Shown: piece after piece, positions 41,809-51,232 of the stretch
How positions within the stretch are numbered: the stretch's first letter is position 1
How the letters are laid out: each line of letters opens with the position of its first letter
Origin: Bacteroidales bacterium
GTDB lineage: Bacteria; Bacteroidota; Bacteroidia; Bacteroidales; 4484-276
Direction: 5' to 3'
NCBI GenBank assembly: GCA_014860585.1
Contig: JACZJL010000112.1
Coordinates: forward strand, 1-56,867
DNA length: 56,867 nt
The notes under the pieces: model-generated
What the model saw: only the letters and a program-made list of their open reading frames with translations
Database searches by the model: none
What the model was told of the DNA's origin: nothing
Position numbers and translations under genes: made by a program

Positions 41809-43281
41809 ATGAAACGATTAATTTCAATCATAGTAGTATTTTACCTGCTCCTTAGCAACAGCTTTGCACAAAACGAAGAAGATGTTTTGCGATACTCAAA
41901 CACGCAGCTCATTGGTTCAGCACGTTACCTTGCACTGGGTGGGGCCTACGGAGCTGTAGGAGCCGATTTCTCATCGCTAAGTTCCAATCCTGCCGGGATA
42001 GGCCTTTACAAGCGGTCAGAATTTTCGATAACTCCCATGCTTTACTTTGGTAGCGCTGAAAGCAGATACGGAGGCCAAACCCACGACGGCAATAAAAATA
42101 ATTTTGCTTTGGGTAATGCCGGGTTTGTGCTGAATTTTCAAACTGCAGACCGGCTTGATAGTAGCCCCTTCAAGAATTTTCAAATGGGATTTGGGGTCAA
42201 TCGTTTAAAGGACTTCAATAACAGTATTTTTATCCAAGGGGTAAACAGCGATAATTCATTGCTTGATGCCTACCTGAGCTATGCAGGGAATAAAAATCCG
42301 GAGAGCCTCAATCCATTTGATACCCGGCTTGCTTTTGATACCTTTCTATTAGATACAATCCCAGGTGCAGCAGTGCCAACTTATGTGAATGCTTACAGTT
42401 ACATCGGTGGTTTCTCAAGTGCACTTCAACGTAAATCCATTGAGACTTATGGCTCAGTAAACGAGTGGGTACTTTCCGGTGGTACAAATATCAATGATAA
42501 ACTATATCTTGGTTTCACTGTCGGATTTCCCCAAATCAGATATTTCCAGTCATCAGTTTACAATGAGGTCAACCAAACTACCCCTCTTAAAGACCTCGAC
42601 CAGTTTAACTATATCGAAGACCTCGAAACCAATGGCGGTGGCGTGAATGTTAAAGTCGGCGCTATTGTCAGGCCACTGGATTGGCTCAGGGTTGGCGCTG
42701 CCTATCATTCACCGACATGGTACACCAACCTTGATGATTCATGGAGCACACGGATGAACGCGTATTACACCAATGGAGACTTCTTTACATCGAATTCACC
42801 AGTTGGTGATTACAATTACGACATTCAGACTCCTTCAAAATTTATTGGTAGCCTCGCTCTTCTATTTGGAAATATGGGGTTAATAAGCGCTGATTATGAA
42901 TATGTTGATTTTAGTAAAGGCAAACTTGATCCCAGTTTTGATTTCAGTATGCAGAACGAGATTATCAGGGATAACTTTACAGCAGGTAACAACTTACGGA
43001 TTGGCACTGAGTGGAGAGCCGGTGTGATGTTGCTCAGAGGTGGCTATGCCAATTATGGCAGTCCTTTCAGGACAGGAGTGAATGACGGTCAAATTCAGAC
43101 TTTTTCTGCCGGGCTGGGCTATAGAAATCGCGACTATTTTATTGATGCAGCATTTAACTATTCAGTATCTGAAATGGATTACACACTTTATGGTAATAAT
43201 GTAGTTAGTCCGGTTCCATCTGCACTCAACAAATATCAGGTGTACAATTTTTTGATAACCCTGGGTTACAGGTTTGATTAG
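41809..43281 (+). CDS. FadL/OmpP1-family outer-membrane transport protein
   Basis: 490 residues. Signal peptide KRLISIIVVFYLLLSNSFAQ. The mature start EDVLRYSNTQLIGSARYLALGGAYGAVGADFSSLSSNPAGIGLYKRSEFSITP is the N-terminal hatch pattern of FadL-like proteins in Bacteroidota (ARxxAMGGA...xNPAGL). Many amphipathic strands follow and the last strand is YQVYNFLITLGYRFD with the C-terminal aromatic. Family members take up hydrophobic compounds such as fatty acids or aromatics. The actual cargo here is unknown. The strong terminator at 43291 closes the transcript. Confidence 0.87.
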   Translation: MKRLISIIVVFYLLLSNSFAQNEEDVLRYSNTQLIGSARYLALGGAYGAVGADFSSLSSNPAGIGLYKRSEFSITPMLYFGSAESRYGGQTHDGNKNNFALGNAGFVLNFQTADRLDSSPFKNFQMGFGVNRLKDFNNSIFIQGVNSDNSLLDAYLSYAGNKNPESLNPFDTRLAFDTFLLDTIPGAAVPTYVNAYSYIGGFSSALQRKSIETYGSVNEWVLSGGTNINDKLYLGFTVGFPQIRYFQSSVYNEVNQTTPLKDLDQFNYIEDLETNGGGVNVKVGAIVRPLDWLRVGAAYHSPTWYTNLDDSWSTRMNAYYTNGDFFTSNSPVGDYNYDIQTPSKFIGSLALLFGNMGLISADYEYVDFSKGKLDPSFDFSMQNEIIRDNFTAGNNLRIGTEWRAGVMLLRGGYANYGSPFRTGVNDGQIQTFSAGLGYRNRDYFIDAAFNYSVSEMDYTLYGNNVVSPVPSALNKYQVYNFLITLGYRFD

Positions 43282-43290
43282 CAAATAGTT

Positions 43291-43333
43291 AAAATAAAGG
43301 CCGGTACTCTTGGTGGGTACCGGCCTTTATTTT
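43291..43333. terminator. Bidirectional terminator with a 17-bp perfect stem
   Basis: 43291-43307 (AAAATAAAGGCCGGTAC) is exactly complementary to 43317-43333 around a nine-base loop. The A/T-rich outer part supplies the T tract on both strands. It serves the convergent FadL-like and zinc-ribbon genes. Confidence 0.9.
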
Positions 43334-43347
43334 TATGTTGCAGGTCT

Positions 43348-44160
43348 TTACATACTTTGTTTAACTTCGGCTGCGATGTCGTCGTCAACGAGGATTCGTC
43401 CACAGTATTCACAAACAATAATCTTCTTATGCATCTTAATATCCAATTGATGTTGAGGTGGAATTTTGTTGAAACATCCGTTGCAGGCATCTCTTTCGAT
43501 TTGAACAACTGCAAGTCCATTACGGGCATTTTTCCTGATTCTCTGGTAGGCTGTCAATAATCGTTCTTCGATCATTGAACCGAATCCTTCCGATTTCCTA
43601 ACCAATGATTTTTCTTCTTTTTCGGTTTCTTCAACAATGTCCTTAAGCTCTGATTTTTTTATTTTAAGATCACCTTCTCTTTCTTTCAGGACTGCTTTTG
43701 CATCTTTTATCAACTGATTTTTAATTTCCAGTTCATCGGTAAACTCCCTTATGCGTTTTTCAGCCAACTGGATTTCAAGATTCTGAAATTCAATCTCTTT
43801 CGTCAATGAGTCGTATTCACGATTATTCCTCACATTCATCTGCTGCTCTTCATACTTTTTGATCAGTACAGCAAATTCCTTCATTGCATTTGTTTTGTCA
43901 GCGATTTGCTTTTCCAGCACTTTCACTTCATCTTTGTATTTTGTTATACGGGTTTGAAGGCCGGCAATCTCGTCTTCAAGGTCCTGCACCTCCAGAGGCA
44001 ATTCACCTCTTATGATGCGTATTTTGTCAATCTGGGAGTCAATCTGTTGAAGGCTGTAAAGTGCTTTAAGTTTTTTTTCGATGGAAATCTCAAGTACCTC
44101 AGCACTTTCGGGTGATGCATGATTGTCAAAAAGTTTTGTTTTATTTTCGTTTGCGCTCAT
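43348..44160 (-). CDS. Coiled-coil protein with C4 zinc ribbon (CT398/CdsZ-like)
   Basis: 270 residues. Residues about 25-200 form a long antiparallel coiled coil (LYSLQQIDSQIDKIRIIRGELPLEVQDLEDEIAGLQ). Residues about 215-262 form the zinc ribbon: CNGCFNKIPPQ and CEYCGRILVDD give the four Cys ligands. The family binds nucleic acid or protein partners and has been tied to the Nif3-like protein by persistent gene neighbourhood; this is again seen here, 52 bases after the Nif3-like gene. Cellular role not established. The end of the gene is at a bidirectional terminator. Confidence 0.86.
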   Translation of the reverse strand: MSANENKTKLFDNHASPESAEVLEISIEKKLKALYSLQQIDSQIDKIRIIRGELPLEVQDLEDEIAGLQTRITKYKDEVKVLEKQIADKTNAMKEFAVLIKKYEEQQMNVRNNREYDSLTKEIEFQNLEIQLAEKRIREFTDELEIKNQLIKDAKAVLKEREGDLKIKKSELKDIVEETEKEEKSLVRKSEGFGSMIEERLLTAYQRIRKNARNGLAVVQIERDACNGCFNKIPPQHQLDIKMHKKIIVCEYCGRILVDDDIAAEVKQSM

Positions 44161-44212
44161 TGGATGTTACTTAATCATTAATGGATGTTAAACTCTGTAT
44201 ATCGATTTCTAA

Positions 44213-45307
44213 TCAAAGATAGAAAACCGGATTTGTTTTTATTTTACTAATCCGGGCGGCAAAAGTAGGAAATTTTTCCAACAAAATATTTTTGATCACC
44301 TCTGTTGTAAACTGCTCGCTCTCAAAATGGCCGATATCAGCCAACAATATTTTACCGTCGGCATCAAAAAACTCATGATATTTCACATCACCGGTGATGA
44401 AAACATCGGCATGCCGGGCAATGGCATGTCCCATCAGAAAACTTCCACTACCTCCGCAAACTGCCACTGTCTGCACCTTGTCGTTGATTAGCCTTGTGTG
44501 GCGAAGGCATTTTACTTCGAAAGTTTCTTTTAATCTCATCAAAAAACTAGCTGTTTCCTCAGGTTGTTCCAGTATACCAAACATTCCTGAACCCACTTTG
44601 CTGAATTCGTTTTCCAAAGGATAGAGATCAAAAGCCACCTCTTCGTAAGGATGCGATTCAATGAGTGCTTTGAGAATGACGGACTGCTGGTAAATGGGGA
44701 AAACAGTTTCGATTCTGACTTCATTTTCAGCATGCAGCGAATTTACAATTCCTACAAAAGGATTTGCCCCTTCAAGTGCCCTGAATGTGCCTTGTCCGCC
44801 GGTATTGAAACTGCAATTGTCGTATTTGCCAATGTGTCCTGCCCCTGCTTTGAAGAGTGCTTCACGCACCTGATTGGCGTGTTCTTCAGGGCAAAAGGTG
44901 ACTAACTTTCGCAGGAGGTGTGCTTTCGGATCAAGTATCGAAGTTTCTTTCAACCCTATTTTTTCACAGATCATCTTGTTAACACCCTGATGAACATTAT
45001 CAAGATTGGTGTGGGCAGCATAAACGGCAATGTCGTTTTTAATACAACGGGTGATCATCCGCTCAACAGGATTTTTTGTTCCAATTGTTTTAATCCCTTT
45101 AAATATCAGGGGATGATGAGCAATAATGAGTTTGCAGTTTTGTTGAATGGCTTCATCGATTACCTCTTCTGTTACATCCAGGGTGATTAATGCACAGGCG
45201 ACTTCATCTGAAGGTGAACCGATTAATAATCCGGCATTGTCATATGATTCCTGTAAAATGAGCGGTGCGAAGCGCTCAATTGCTCCTGCAATTTCACTGA
45301 TTTTCAT
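44213..45307 (-). CDS. Nif3-like dinuclear metal centre protein (DUF34)
   Basis: 364 residues, NIF3/YbgI family with the central CutA1-like insert found in Bacteroidota and Firmicutes members. Metal-ligand motifs: IAHHPLIFKG near residue 65, AAHTNLDNVHQGVN near 100, and C-terminal GDVKYHEFFDADGKILLADIGHFESEQF near 325-340. A dinuclear metal site and a role as a GTP cyclohydrolase-like or repair hydrolase have been proposed, without agreement. The first 14 bases overlap the end of birA, so the genes are translationally linked. Confidence 0.9.
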   Translation of the reverse strand: MKISEIAGAIERFAPLILQESYDNAGLLIGSPSDEVACALITLDVTEEVIDEAIQQNCKLIIAHHPLIFKGIKTIGTKNPVERMITRCIKNDIAVYAAHTNLDNVHQGVNKMICEKIGLKETSILDPKAHLLRKLVTFCPEEHANQVREALFKAGAGHIGKYDNCSFNTGGQGTFRALEGANPFVGIVNSLHAENEVRIETVFPIYQQSVILKALIESHPYEEVAFDLYPLENEFSKVGSGMFGILEQPEETASFLMRLKETFEVKCLRHTRLINDKVQTVAVCGGSGSFLMGHAIARHADVFITGDVKYHEFFDADGKILLADIGHFESEQFTTEVIKNILLEKFPTFAARISKIKTNPVFYL

Positions 45308-46076
45308 CTGAATAAGTTTTATTTTTTGTTATTAACGCAATTTCTTTCATATCGTATTTTATCATCTCACCGTCTGATTCCAGTTCCAGCAACCCAAACT
45401 GATCAACACCACGGATTATCCCTTCAAATGTTCTCTCTTTTGAAATGTAACAGGCCTTTTTGTTGAAATTCAACATCCGAAAGAGGTATTCCTGATCAAT
45501 GAACTTGATTTCGCCTTTCTTTAAAAGTTCATAAAACGCTTTAATCTGATGAATTAACTCATTCAGAACAAGCTCCAGTGAAATTTTTTTTCCTGTAACC
45601 TGCGCCATGGAAACAGGATTTGGTAACTCCGGATTAAAATTCAGCTGGTTAACATTGAGCCCGATACCAACGATGCAAGAACTGAACAGACTGCCCAGGA
45701 TGATGTTTTTTGATAAAATTCCGGCAATCTTTCTGCTTTCAAGATAAATATCGTTCGGCCATTTTATCTCTGTTCGTTTCTCAGGTATAAATTTATCCAA
45801 ACACCTGCATACCGCAAGTGAGGCAACTTTGTTGATCATGAACTGGTCGGCTGGATTTAGAAATTCAGGATGCAGAACAATGCTCATCAGGATGTTTTTT
45901 CCCGGTTCACTCTGCCAGGAATTGCGGCCTACGCCTTTACCTTTGAGCTGAGAATCAGTGAAAATTATCGTATATTCTTTCAAATCCCCTGCAAAAAGGA
46001 GTTTTTCTGCTGTTTCATTTGTAGAATCTACCTTTTCGAAGTATAAGAGATTGTGGTTTTCAGCTTTAAATTTCAT
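45294..46076 (-). CDS. birA: Biotin-[acetyl-CoA-carboxylase] ligase, monofunctional
   Basis: 260 residues. It joins biotin to the carboxyl carrier protein through biotinyl-AMP. The adenylate-binding loop is GKGVGRNSWQSEPGKN near residue 47, a variant of GRGRxxR. Catalytic Lys and the KWPND motif appear in EIKWPNDIYLESRKIAGIL near residue 110, and GIGLNVNQ near 145. The N-terminal repressor helix-turn-helix of E. coli BirA is absent, so it is an enzyme only. It is the first gene of a minus-strand run birA-nif3-zinc ribbon. Confidence 0.9.
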   Translation of the reverse strand: MKFKAENHNLLYFEKVDSTNETAEKLLFAGDLKEYTIIFTDSQLKGKGVGRNSWQSEPGKNILMSIVLHPEFLNPADQFMINKVASLAVCRCLDKFIPEKRTEIKWPNDIYLESRKIAGILSKNIILGSLFSSCIVGIGLNVNQLNFNPELPNPVSMAQVTGKKISLELVLNELIHQIKAFYELLKKGEIKFIDQEYLFRMLNFNKKACYISKERTFEGIIRGVDQFGLLELESDGEMIKYDMKEIALITKNKTYSDENQ

Positions 46077-46215
46077 TGAACATAATGCATTTAAAAAGGT
46101 TTAATGTGTGTGATTTGGTTTGAGTTAGCCATTTGGTAAAATTACCATTTTAAATAGCTGATTCCACCGTTTGAATTTGTCATGAAGCAGATACATTCAG
46201 AAGACCAAAAATAGT

Positions 46216-46223
46216 TACTTTTG
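46216..46223 (+). promoter_or_regulatory. Probable -7 box for the rsfS-ftsH operon
   Basis: TACTTTTG fits TAnnTTTG, 18 bases before ATG 46242. No TTTG at proper spacing upstream. Confidence 0.5.
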
Positions 46224-46241
46224 CTAAAATTTCATTTTTAA

Positions 46242-46643
46242 ATGATTAAAAACAATTTGCCAGTCCAACGGGAAAGCAATAGAGAAGAATTAATTAAATT
46301 CATCATCGAAGGAATTCATGAAGTGAAAGGTCATGAAATCGTTGATATAGAATTGAATACGATCCAAAACTCGATTTGTGATGATTTCATCATCTGTCAT
46401 GGCACTTCAAAACGCCAGGTAGATGCCATAGCGGATTCAGTAGAAAAAACGGTAAGAGAAAATACCAAACTTAAGCCATGGCACAAAGAAGGCTTCCAGA
46501 ATGCCGAATGGATTTTGCTTGATTATGTTGATGTGGTAGTTCATATCTTTAATGAACAAAACCGAAAGTTTTACAACCTTGAAGGATTGTGGGCTGATGC
46601 AAAAATAAATTACATTGACCAAAAAAACGAATCGATTAAATAA
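46242..46643 (+). CDS. rsfS: Ribosome silencing factor RsfS
   Basis: 133 residues. It binds L14 of the large ribosomal subunit and blocks subunit joining in stationary phase or starvation. Family markers: IIEGIHEVKGHEIVDIELNTI, DDFIICHGTSKRQVDAIADSVEKTV, and NAEWILLDYVDVVVHIFNEQNRKFYNLEGLWADA. Length is normal. It is the first gene of a seven-gene plus-strand run, and its TAA overlaps the ATG of ftsH by one base. Confidence 0.94.
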   Translation: MIKNNLPVQRESNREELIKFIIEGIHEVKGHEIVDIELNTIQNSICDDFIICHGTSKRQVDAIADSVEKTVRENTKLKPWHKEGFQNAEWILLDYVDVVVHIFNEQNRKFYNLEGLWADAKINYIDQKNESIK

Positions 46644-48823
46644 TGGCCGAGAAGAAAGAAAAAAAATATAGTCAAAACGAAAAAGACAAAAAGGACGACT
46701 TTATGAAGAACCTTAATCCTGGCAACAAGTCAGGTGACAAGAACAAGGGCAAATTTAATTTTTACTGGATATATACGGTAATTGCCGTTGTTTTCTTTGC
46801 ACTTTTCTTTTTCAACCGCGAGGGACAAATCAAGGACATTACCTGGGGGGACCTTCGGCAAATGATCATTGAAGAGGATGTTGAGAAAATTGTTTTGGTT
46901 AACCGGGAGTTTGCTGAGATTTTTATCAAGGAGGAAAAAATCACAAAACCACGATATGACGAGCTCAGGGAAAGTACTTCATCTGAATTGTCCAAAACGG
47001 CTCCACACTATAAGCTGGTGATAGGATCGGTTGAGTCATTTGAGAAAAGCGTTCAGGAAATCCAGGAGGGTATGCCCAACCCGGTTTACATCCGGAATGA
47101 GATCAGGCGAAACTGGACAGGTGATATCATTGGATGGTTGCTTCCCCTTGTGATTCTTGTGGGTGTCTGGATATTTATCATGCGCATGATGAGCAGGGGA
47201 GGACCGGGTGGCGGACAAATATTTAATATTGGGAAATCAAAGGCACAACTTTTTGATAAGGATACGCACGTCAATATTACCTTTAAGGATGTAGCCGGTC
47301 TGGAAGAGGCAAAAGTGGAGGTAATGGAAATAGTTGATTTTCTGAAGAACCCTACAAAATATACCGAGCTTGGAGGGAAAATCCCGAAAGGAGCACTTTT
47401 AGTAGGTCCTCCGGGAACCGGGAAAACCTTACTGGCCAAATCGGTTGCGGGTGAGGCCAATGTTCCGTTCTTTTCCATTTCGGGCTCCGATTTTGTCGAA
47501 ATGTTTGTTGGTGTCGGAGCGTCACGTGTTCGTGATCTATTCAGACAGGCAAAGGAGAAAGCGCCATGTATAATTTTTATCGACGAAATTGATGCCATCG
47601 GACGTGCCCGTGGCCGCAGTGCCATCACCGGAGCCAATGATGAAAGGGAAAATACACTGAACCAGCTGCTTACTGAAATGGACGGATTTGGTACAAATGC
47701 CGGCGTAATTATCCTTGCTGCAACCAATCGTGCAGATATACTCGACCGTGCTTTGCTTCGTGCTGGCAGGTTTGACCGCCAGATTAATGTCGAACTCCCT
47801 GACCTTGAAGAACGTAAAGCAATCTTCCTAGTACATCTTAAACCCATTAAATTTGACGATACCGTTGATGTTGATGCGCTGGCAAAGCAAACTCCAGGGT
47901 TCTCGGGAGCTGATATTGCCAATGTATGCAACGAGGCGGCACTGATCGGAGCCAGAAAAGGAAAAAAGATTGTTGAAAAACAAGATTTTATAGATGCCAT
48001 CGACCGAATAATTGGCGGCTTGGAAAAACGAAACAAGATCATTTCGATGACCGAGAAAAAGACGATAGCCTACCATGAGGCCGGACATGCTGCTGTCAGC
48101 TGGTTGCTTGAATATGCCTCTCCTCTGGTAAAAGTTACTATTGTGCCACGAGGTAAAGCACTTGGCGCAGCCTGGTATCTTCCCGAAGAACGTCAGATTA
48201 CAACTTTCGAGCAAATGGTTGACGAAATGACAGCAACCCTTGGCGGTAGAGCTTCCGAAGAGGTAAACTTTGGAATGATATCCACCGGCGCCCTCAACGA
48301 CCTCGAAAGAATTACCAAACAAGCCTATGCAATGGTCACCTTTTTTGGCCTGAACAAAAAAATCGGTAATATCAGTTTTTACGATTCAAGTGGCCAGCAG
48401 GAATACTCATTTACAAAGCCCTACAGCGAAAAGACGGCACAGATTATTGATGAAGAGGTACATGAGCTCGTTGAGTTTGCTTACCAAAGAGCCGTAAATT
48501 TGCTGAAGCAAAACAGGGATAAGGTGGATCAACTCGCCCAATTACTGCTCGAAAAAGAAGTTATTTTTAGCGAAGATCTGGAGAGAATTTTTGGCAAGCG
48601 CACATTCAAACGCGACCTTGAGCTAGTAGAGGAACATGCAGAGGAAAAGAAACGTATGAAAGAGAAACTTGCCAACTTAAAGAAAGAGATCGAAGAAAGT
48701 GAACTATCAAAAAGTACTTTTGAAGGCAATGGTGGCTTAAAAGACAAGGATCAGACCGGAGGTGAGATGGCCACTGCCGAACAAGTTCCAGCTGCAAATA
48801 AAAATAAGTCAACAACTGAGTAA
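46643..48823 (+). CDS. ftsH: ATP-dependent zinc metalloprotease FtsH
   Basis: 726 residues, inner-membrane AAA+ protease degrading misfolded membrane and regulatory proteins. Lys-rich cytoplasmic start, helix 1 ([18 protein letters not shown], about 40-57), periplasmic domain, helix 2 ([19 protein letters not shown], about 162-180). Walker A GPPGTGKT is at 255-262, Walker [12 protein letters not shown] near 310, and the second region of homology RAGRFDRQI. The zinc-binding HEAGH is at 478-482. The acidic/basic tail of about 80 residues ([14 protein letters not shown]...) is longer than in E. coli. Starts by one-base overlap with rsfS. Confidence 0.96.
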   Translation: MAEKKEKKYSQNEKDKKDDFMKNLNPGNKSGDKNKGKFNFYWIYTVIAVVFFALFFFNREGQIKDITWGDLRQMIIEEDVEKIVLVNREFAEIFIKEEKITKPRYDELRESTSSELSKTAPHYKLVIGSVESFEKSVQEIQEGMPNPVYIRNEIRRNWTGDIIGWLLPLVILVGVWIFIMRMMSRGGPGGGQIFNIGKSKAQLFDKDTHVNITFKDVAGLEEAKVEVMEIVDFLKNPTKYTELGGKIPKGALLVGPPGTGKTLLAKSVAGEANVPFFSISGSDFVEMFVGVGASRVRDLFRQAKEKAPCIIFIDEIDAIGRARGRSAITGANDERENTLNQLLTEMDGFGTNAGVIILAATNRADILDRALLRAGRFDRQINVELPDLEERKAIFLVHLKPIKFDDTVDVDALAKQTPGFSGADIANVCNEAALIGARKGKKIVEKQDFIDAIDRIIGGLEKRNKIISMTEKKTIAYHEAGHAAVSWLLEYASPLVKVTIVPRGKALGAAWYLPEERQITTFEQMVDEMTATLGGRASEEVNFGMISTGALNDLERITKQAYAMVTFFGLNKKIGNISFYDSSGQQEYSFTKPYSEKTAQIIDEEVHELVEFAYQRAVNLLKQNRDKVDQLAQLLLEKEVIFSEDLERIFGKRTFKRDLELVEEHAEEKKRMKEKLANLKKEIEESELSKSTFEGNGGLKDKDQTGGEMATAEQVPAANKNKSTTE

Positions 48824-48853
48824 CTATTCAAATTCAGAATAAAAATCGAAGCC

Positions 48854-49504
48854 ATGCCCAGTGTGAACGAAATAACCACCAGGGAAAACATTTACAAGCA
48901 TATTCGTAATGCTTTGATCGATAAAGTGGAAAATCCTTTTATCGGGATGGATACCGAATCACCGGTGTATCACCCGATGAAAGAGACTGATGATGTGACG
49001 TTTGCACAGGAATTCACCAGGGTTGCAGGGAAATTTGTATACTGTGAGAATGACGAAGACCTTGCTCAGAAACTCAAGTACATCATCATGGAGAACAAAC
49101 TTCAAAATGTCTTTTGTTTCGAGGAAAAACTAAAACCATTGCTTGAAGAATTTGAAATTCCGTTCAATGCAAAACCTGATATGGTTTTAGAAGTAGCTAC
49201 AGGCATCAGTTTTTGCGAGTGCCTGGTTTCACGTATGGGTAGTGTTGTTGTCTCTTCTGTGCAATTTTCTGGTCGCCGGTTACACGCGCTGCCTGAAATA
49301 CATATCATAGTTGCCTACACCTCACAGCTGGTAACAGATTTAAAAGATGCTTTTGCCCTGCTTAAAGTTAAATATCAAAACACTCTGCCCTCTTCCATCA
49401 CTGTCATTACAGGGCCAAGCCGTACGGCTGATATCGAAAAAACATTGGTTATGGGGGCGCACGGGCCTAAGGAACTTTATGTCTTCCTGGTTGAAGCAAA
49501 TTGA
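48854..49504 (+). CDS. LUD-domain protein (LutC/YkgG-like)
   Basis: 216 residues, LUD (lactate utilisation) fold. Segments LAQKLKYIIMENKLQNVFCFEEKLKPLLEEF, the conserved GISFCECLVSRMGSVVVSS and the closing TVITGPSRTADIEKTLVMGAHGPKELYVFLVE are family marks. In the lut operon LutC works with LutAB in lactate oxidation, but no lutA or lutB is seen here. The Bacteroidota version in the ftsH-cdsA neighbourhood is probably a separate branch of unknown function. Located 30 bases after ftsH on the same strand. Confidence 0.85.
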   Translation: MPSVNEITTRENIYKHIRNALIDKVENPFIGMDTESPVYHPMKETDDVTFAQEFTRVAGKFVYCENDEDLAQKLKYIIMENKLQNVFCFEEKLKPLLEEFEIPFNAKPDMVLEVATGISFCECLVSRMGSVVVSSVQFSGRRLHALPEIHIIVAYTSQLVTDLKDAFALLKVKYQNTLPSSITVITGPSRTADIEKTLVMGAHGPKELYVFLVEAN

Positions 49505-49529
49505 ATTATAAACTTTAAATGTATTGATT

Positions 49530-49739
49530 ATGGACAAAGATTGGGTACAAATTTATTCGGCGGGCAACCACTACAAAGTTGACCTGGTTAAAGGGCTTCT
49601 CTCAGAATTTGGCATTCGCAGCGAAGTCCTTGATCAGAAGGACAGTGCATTTCTTACCGGTGAAATCGAGCTATTTGTGGAAACAAAGGACGTTGAACAA
49701 GCCAAAAGAATAATCGCTGAACGAGAGGATATTGAATAA
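49530..49739 (+). CDS. DUF2007 small protein (putative signal-transducing fold)
   Basis: 69 residues from ATG 49530 (TTG 49524 adds two). The pattern WVQIYSAGNHYKVDLVKGLLSEFGIRSEVLDQKDSAFL...ELFVETKDVEQAKRIIAE is DUF2007, a small ferredoxin-like fold resembling PII-type modules, of unknown function. It lies between the LUD and cdsA genes. Its stop codon (49737-49739) overlaps the TTG start of cdsA. Confidence 0.85.
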   Translation: MDKDWVQIYSAGNHYKVDLVKGLLSEFGIRSEVLDQKDSAFLTGEIELFVETKDVEQAKRIIAEREDIE

Positions 49740-50553
49740 TCTTGTCCTTCGAACAGTCACCGGGGCAATCTATGTTGTTGCTGTGATAGGTTCCATTTTT
49801 CTTGGTTCTACTGTTTTTCTATTGCTGTTTTTCTTCATCAATGCTTTGGTGCTGAGAGAATTCCTATTAATTCTTGAAAAGGGATTAAAGATTCCGCTCA
49901 ATTCGACACATGGAATTATATGCGGTTCAATTCTTTACCTGTTGATTTCGCTTTCGGCCATGCAGTTGATCGACCGTCAATTCTTATTATTAGCAGCTGC
50001 CTTGCCTGCCATTCTTTTAATTATTGCATTATTCGGAAAAACGACTCAGCCGCTGGTTAAAATTGCAATAATACTCCTGGCAGTTGCTTACATCAGCATT
50101 CCCTTCTCATTGCTTAACCTTCTGTTTGCTAACCAAAGCATCATAAGTGATGGCTTTCCATGGATTCTGACCGGACTTTTTATTGTTATTTGGGTGAATG
50201 ACAGTTTTTCTTACCTCACTGGAACATTTATCGGGAAGCATAAACTTTTTGAACGAATTTCTCCTAAAAAGACATGGGAAGGTACAATGGGAGGATTTGT
50301 ATTTTCAATTGTATCCGGGATTATTTTTTTCTATTTCATTGGCTTGCTGGAGCTATGGCAATGGATAGTCATGTCTGGATTAATTGCTTTATTCGGTGAT
50401 TTTGGCGACCTTACCGAGTCAATGATCAAGCGAAGTTTCAATATTAAAGATAGCGGAAGTGCACTGCCAGGACATGGTGGTTTGTTGGACCGTTTTGATT
50501 CGCTCTTGTTTGCTACTCCAATAGTAGTCATATTTTTAACATTTATCCAATGA
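49732..50553 (+). CDS. cdsA: Phosphatidate cytidylyltransferase CdsA
   Basis: 273 residues, polytopic inner-membrane enzyme making CDP-diacylglycerol from phosphatidate and CTP. About eight hydrophobic helices (e.g. AIYVVAVIGSIFLGSTVFLLLFFF; LLAAALPAILLIIALF). The CDS signature is complete near the C terminus: SMIKRSFNIKDSGSALPGHG then GLLDRFDSLLF. The N-terminal LVLRTVTGAIYVVAVIGSI is the usual start of the family, which requires the TTG at 49732 as start codon, overlapping the DUF2007 stop. Precedes psd by one base gap. Confidence 0.93.
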   Translation: MNNLVLRTVTGAIYVVAVIGSIFLGSTVFLLLFFFINALVLREFLLILEKGLKIPLNSTHGIICGSILYLLISLSAMQLIDRQFLLLAAALPAILLIIALFGKTTQPLVKIAIILLAVAYISIPFSLLNLLFANQSIISDGFPWILTGLFIVIWVNDSFSYLTGTFIGKHKLFERISPKKTWEGTMGGFVFSIVSGIIFFYFIGLLELWQWIVMSGLIALFGDFGDLTESMIKRSFNIKDSGSALPGHGGLLDRFDSLLFATPIVVIFLTFIQ

Positions 50554-50554
50554 A

Positions 50555-51217
50555 ATGATCATGAGTATTCATAAAGAAGGTCACCGGATTATTATTTTAA
50601 CTTTTGCCATGATTTTCTCTATCATTGCAATCATCAATTACTTTCATCCTGTTCAAAGTATTTTCCACTATCTCATTTATTTCATCCTTGTTTCGGCGCT
50701 GATTTTTGTCATCAGATTCTTTCGCAATCCTTTAAGGCCATTGACCACAGATGAATCAATAATCATTTCGCCTGCTGATGGTAAAGTGGTCGAAATTATG
50801 GAAATCGATGAGTCTGAATTTTTTAACGATAAACGACTGAAAGTTTCCATTTTCATGTCTCCAAATAATGTCCACAAAAATTGGTATCCCACCAGTGGTG
50901 CAATCCGTTTTTTCCGGCATCATGCAGGTAAGTTCCTTGTAGCCTGGCATCCAAAATCTTCAGAATTAAATGAACGTACTACGGTGGTGATTGAAAAGGG
51001 AAACGGAACCCAGATTCTTGTGAGGCAAATAGCCGGCGCTGTAGCCCAGCGAATTAGTTGTTATGCCGAAGTCGATAAAAAAGTAGCACAGGGTGAGGAA
51101 CTTGGTTTTATCAAGTTCGGATCGAGGGTGGATGTTTTTCTTCCTCTTGGAACTGAAATATTGGTTGCAGTTAACCAGAAAGTGGTAGGGTGTACTTCAC
51201 CAATTGCCAGGCTCTAA
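50555..51217 (+). CDS. psd: Phosphatidylserine decarboxylase, short (PSD-B-like) form
   Basis: 220 residues. Two N-terminal membrane helices (IIILTFAMIFSIIAIINYF; IFHYLIYFILVSALIFVIRFF) are followed by the decarboxylase domain. ISPADGKVVEI near residue 70 and MSPNNVHKNWYPTSG near 108 are typical. Self-cleavage to the pyruvoyl enzyme is expected between Gly and Ser of IKFGSRVDVFLP near residue 190, the short-form equivalent of LGST. It makes phosphatidylethanolamine from phosphatidylserine, so it functions in the same lipid pathway as the preceding cdsA. Confidence 0.92.
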   Translation: MIMSIHKEGHRIIILTFAMIFSIIAIINYFHPVQSIFHYLIYFILVSALIFVIRFFRNPLRPLTTDESIIISPADGKVVEIMEIDESEFFNDKRLKVSIFMSPNNVHKNWYPTSGAIRFFRHHAGKFLVAWHPKSSELNERTTVVIEKGNGTQILVRQIAGAVAQRISCYAEVDKKVAQGEELGFIKFGSRVDVFLPLGTEILVAVNQKVVGCTSPIARL

Positions 51218-51232
51218 TCATAACTATAGACA

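Noticed and set aside
47086-48042. 318-codon minus-strand frame
   Set aside because: Exactly antisense to the ftsH AAA+ domain; Ser/Pro/Thr-rich translation with no domain.
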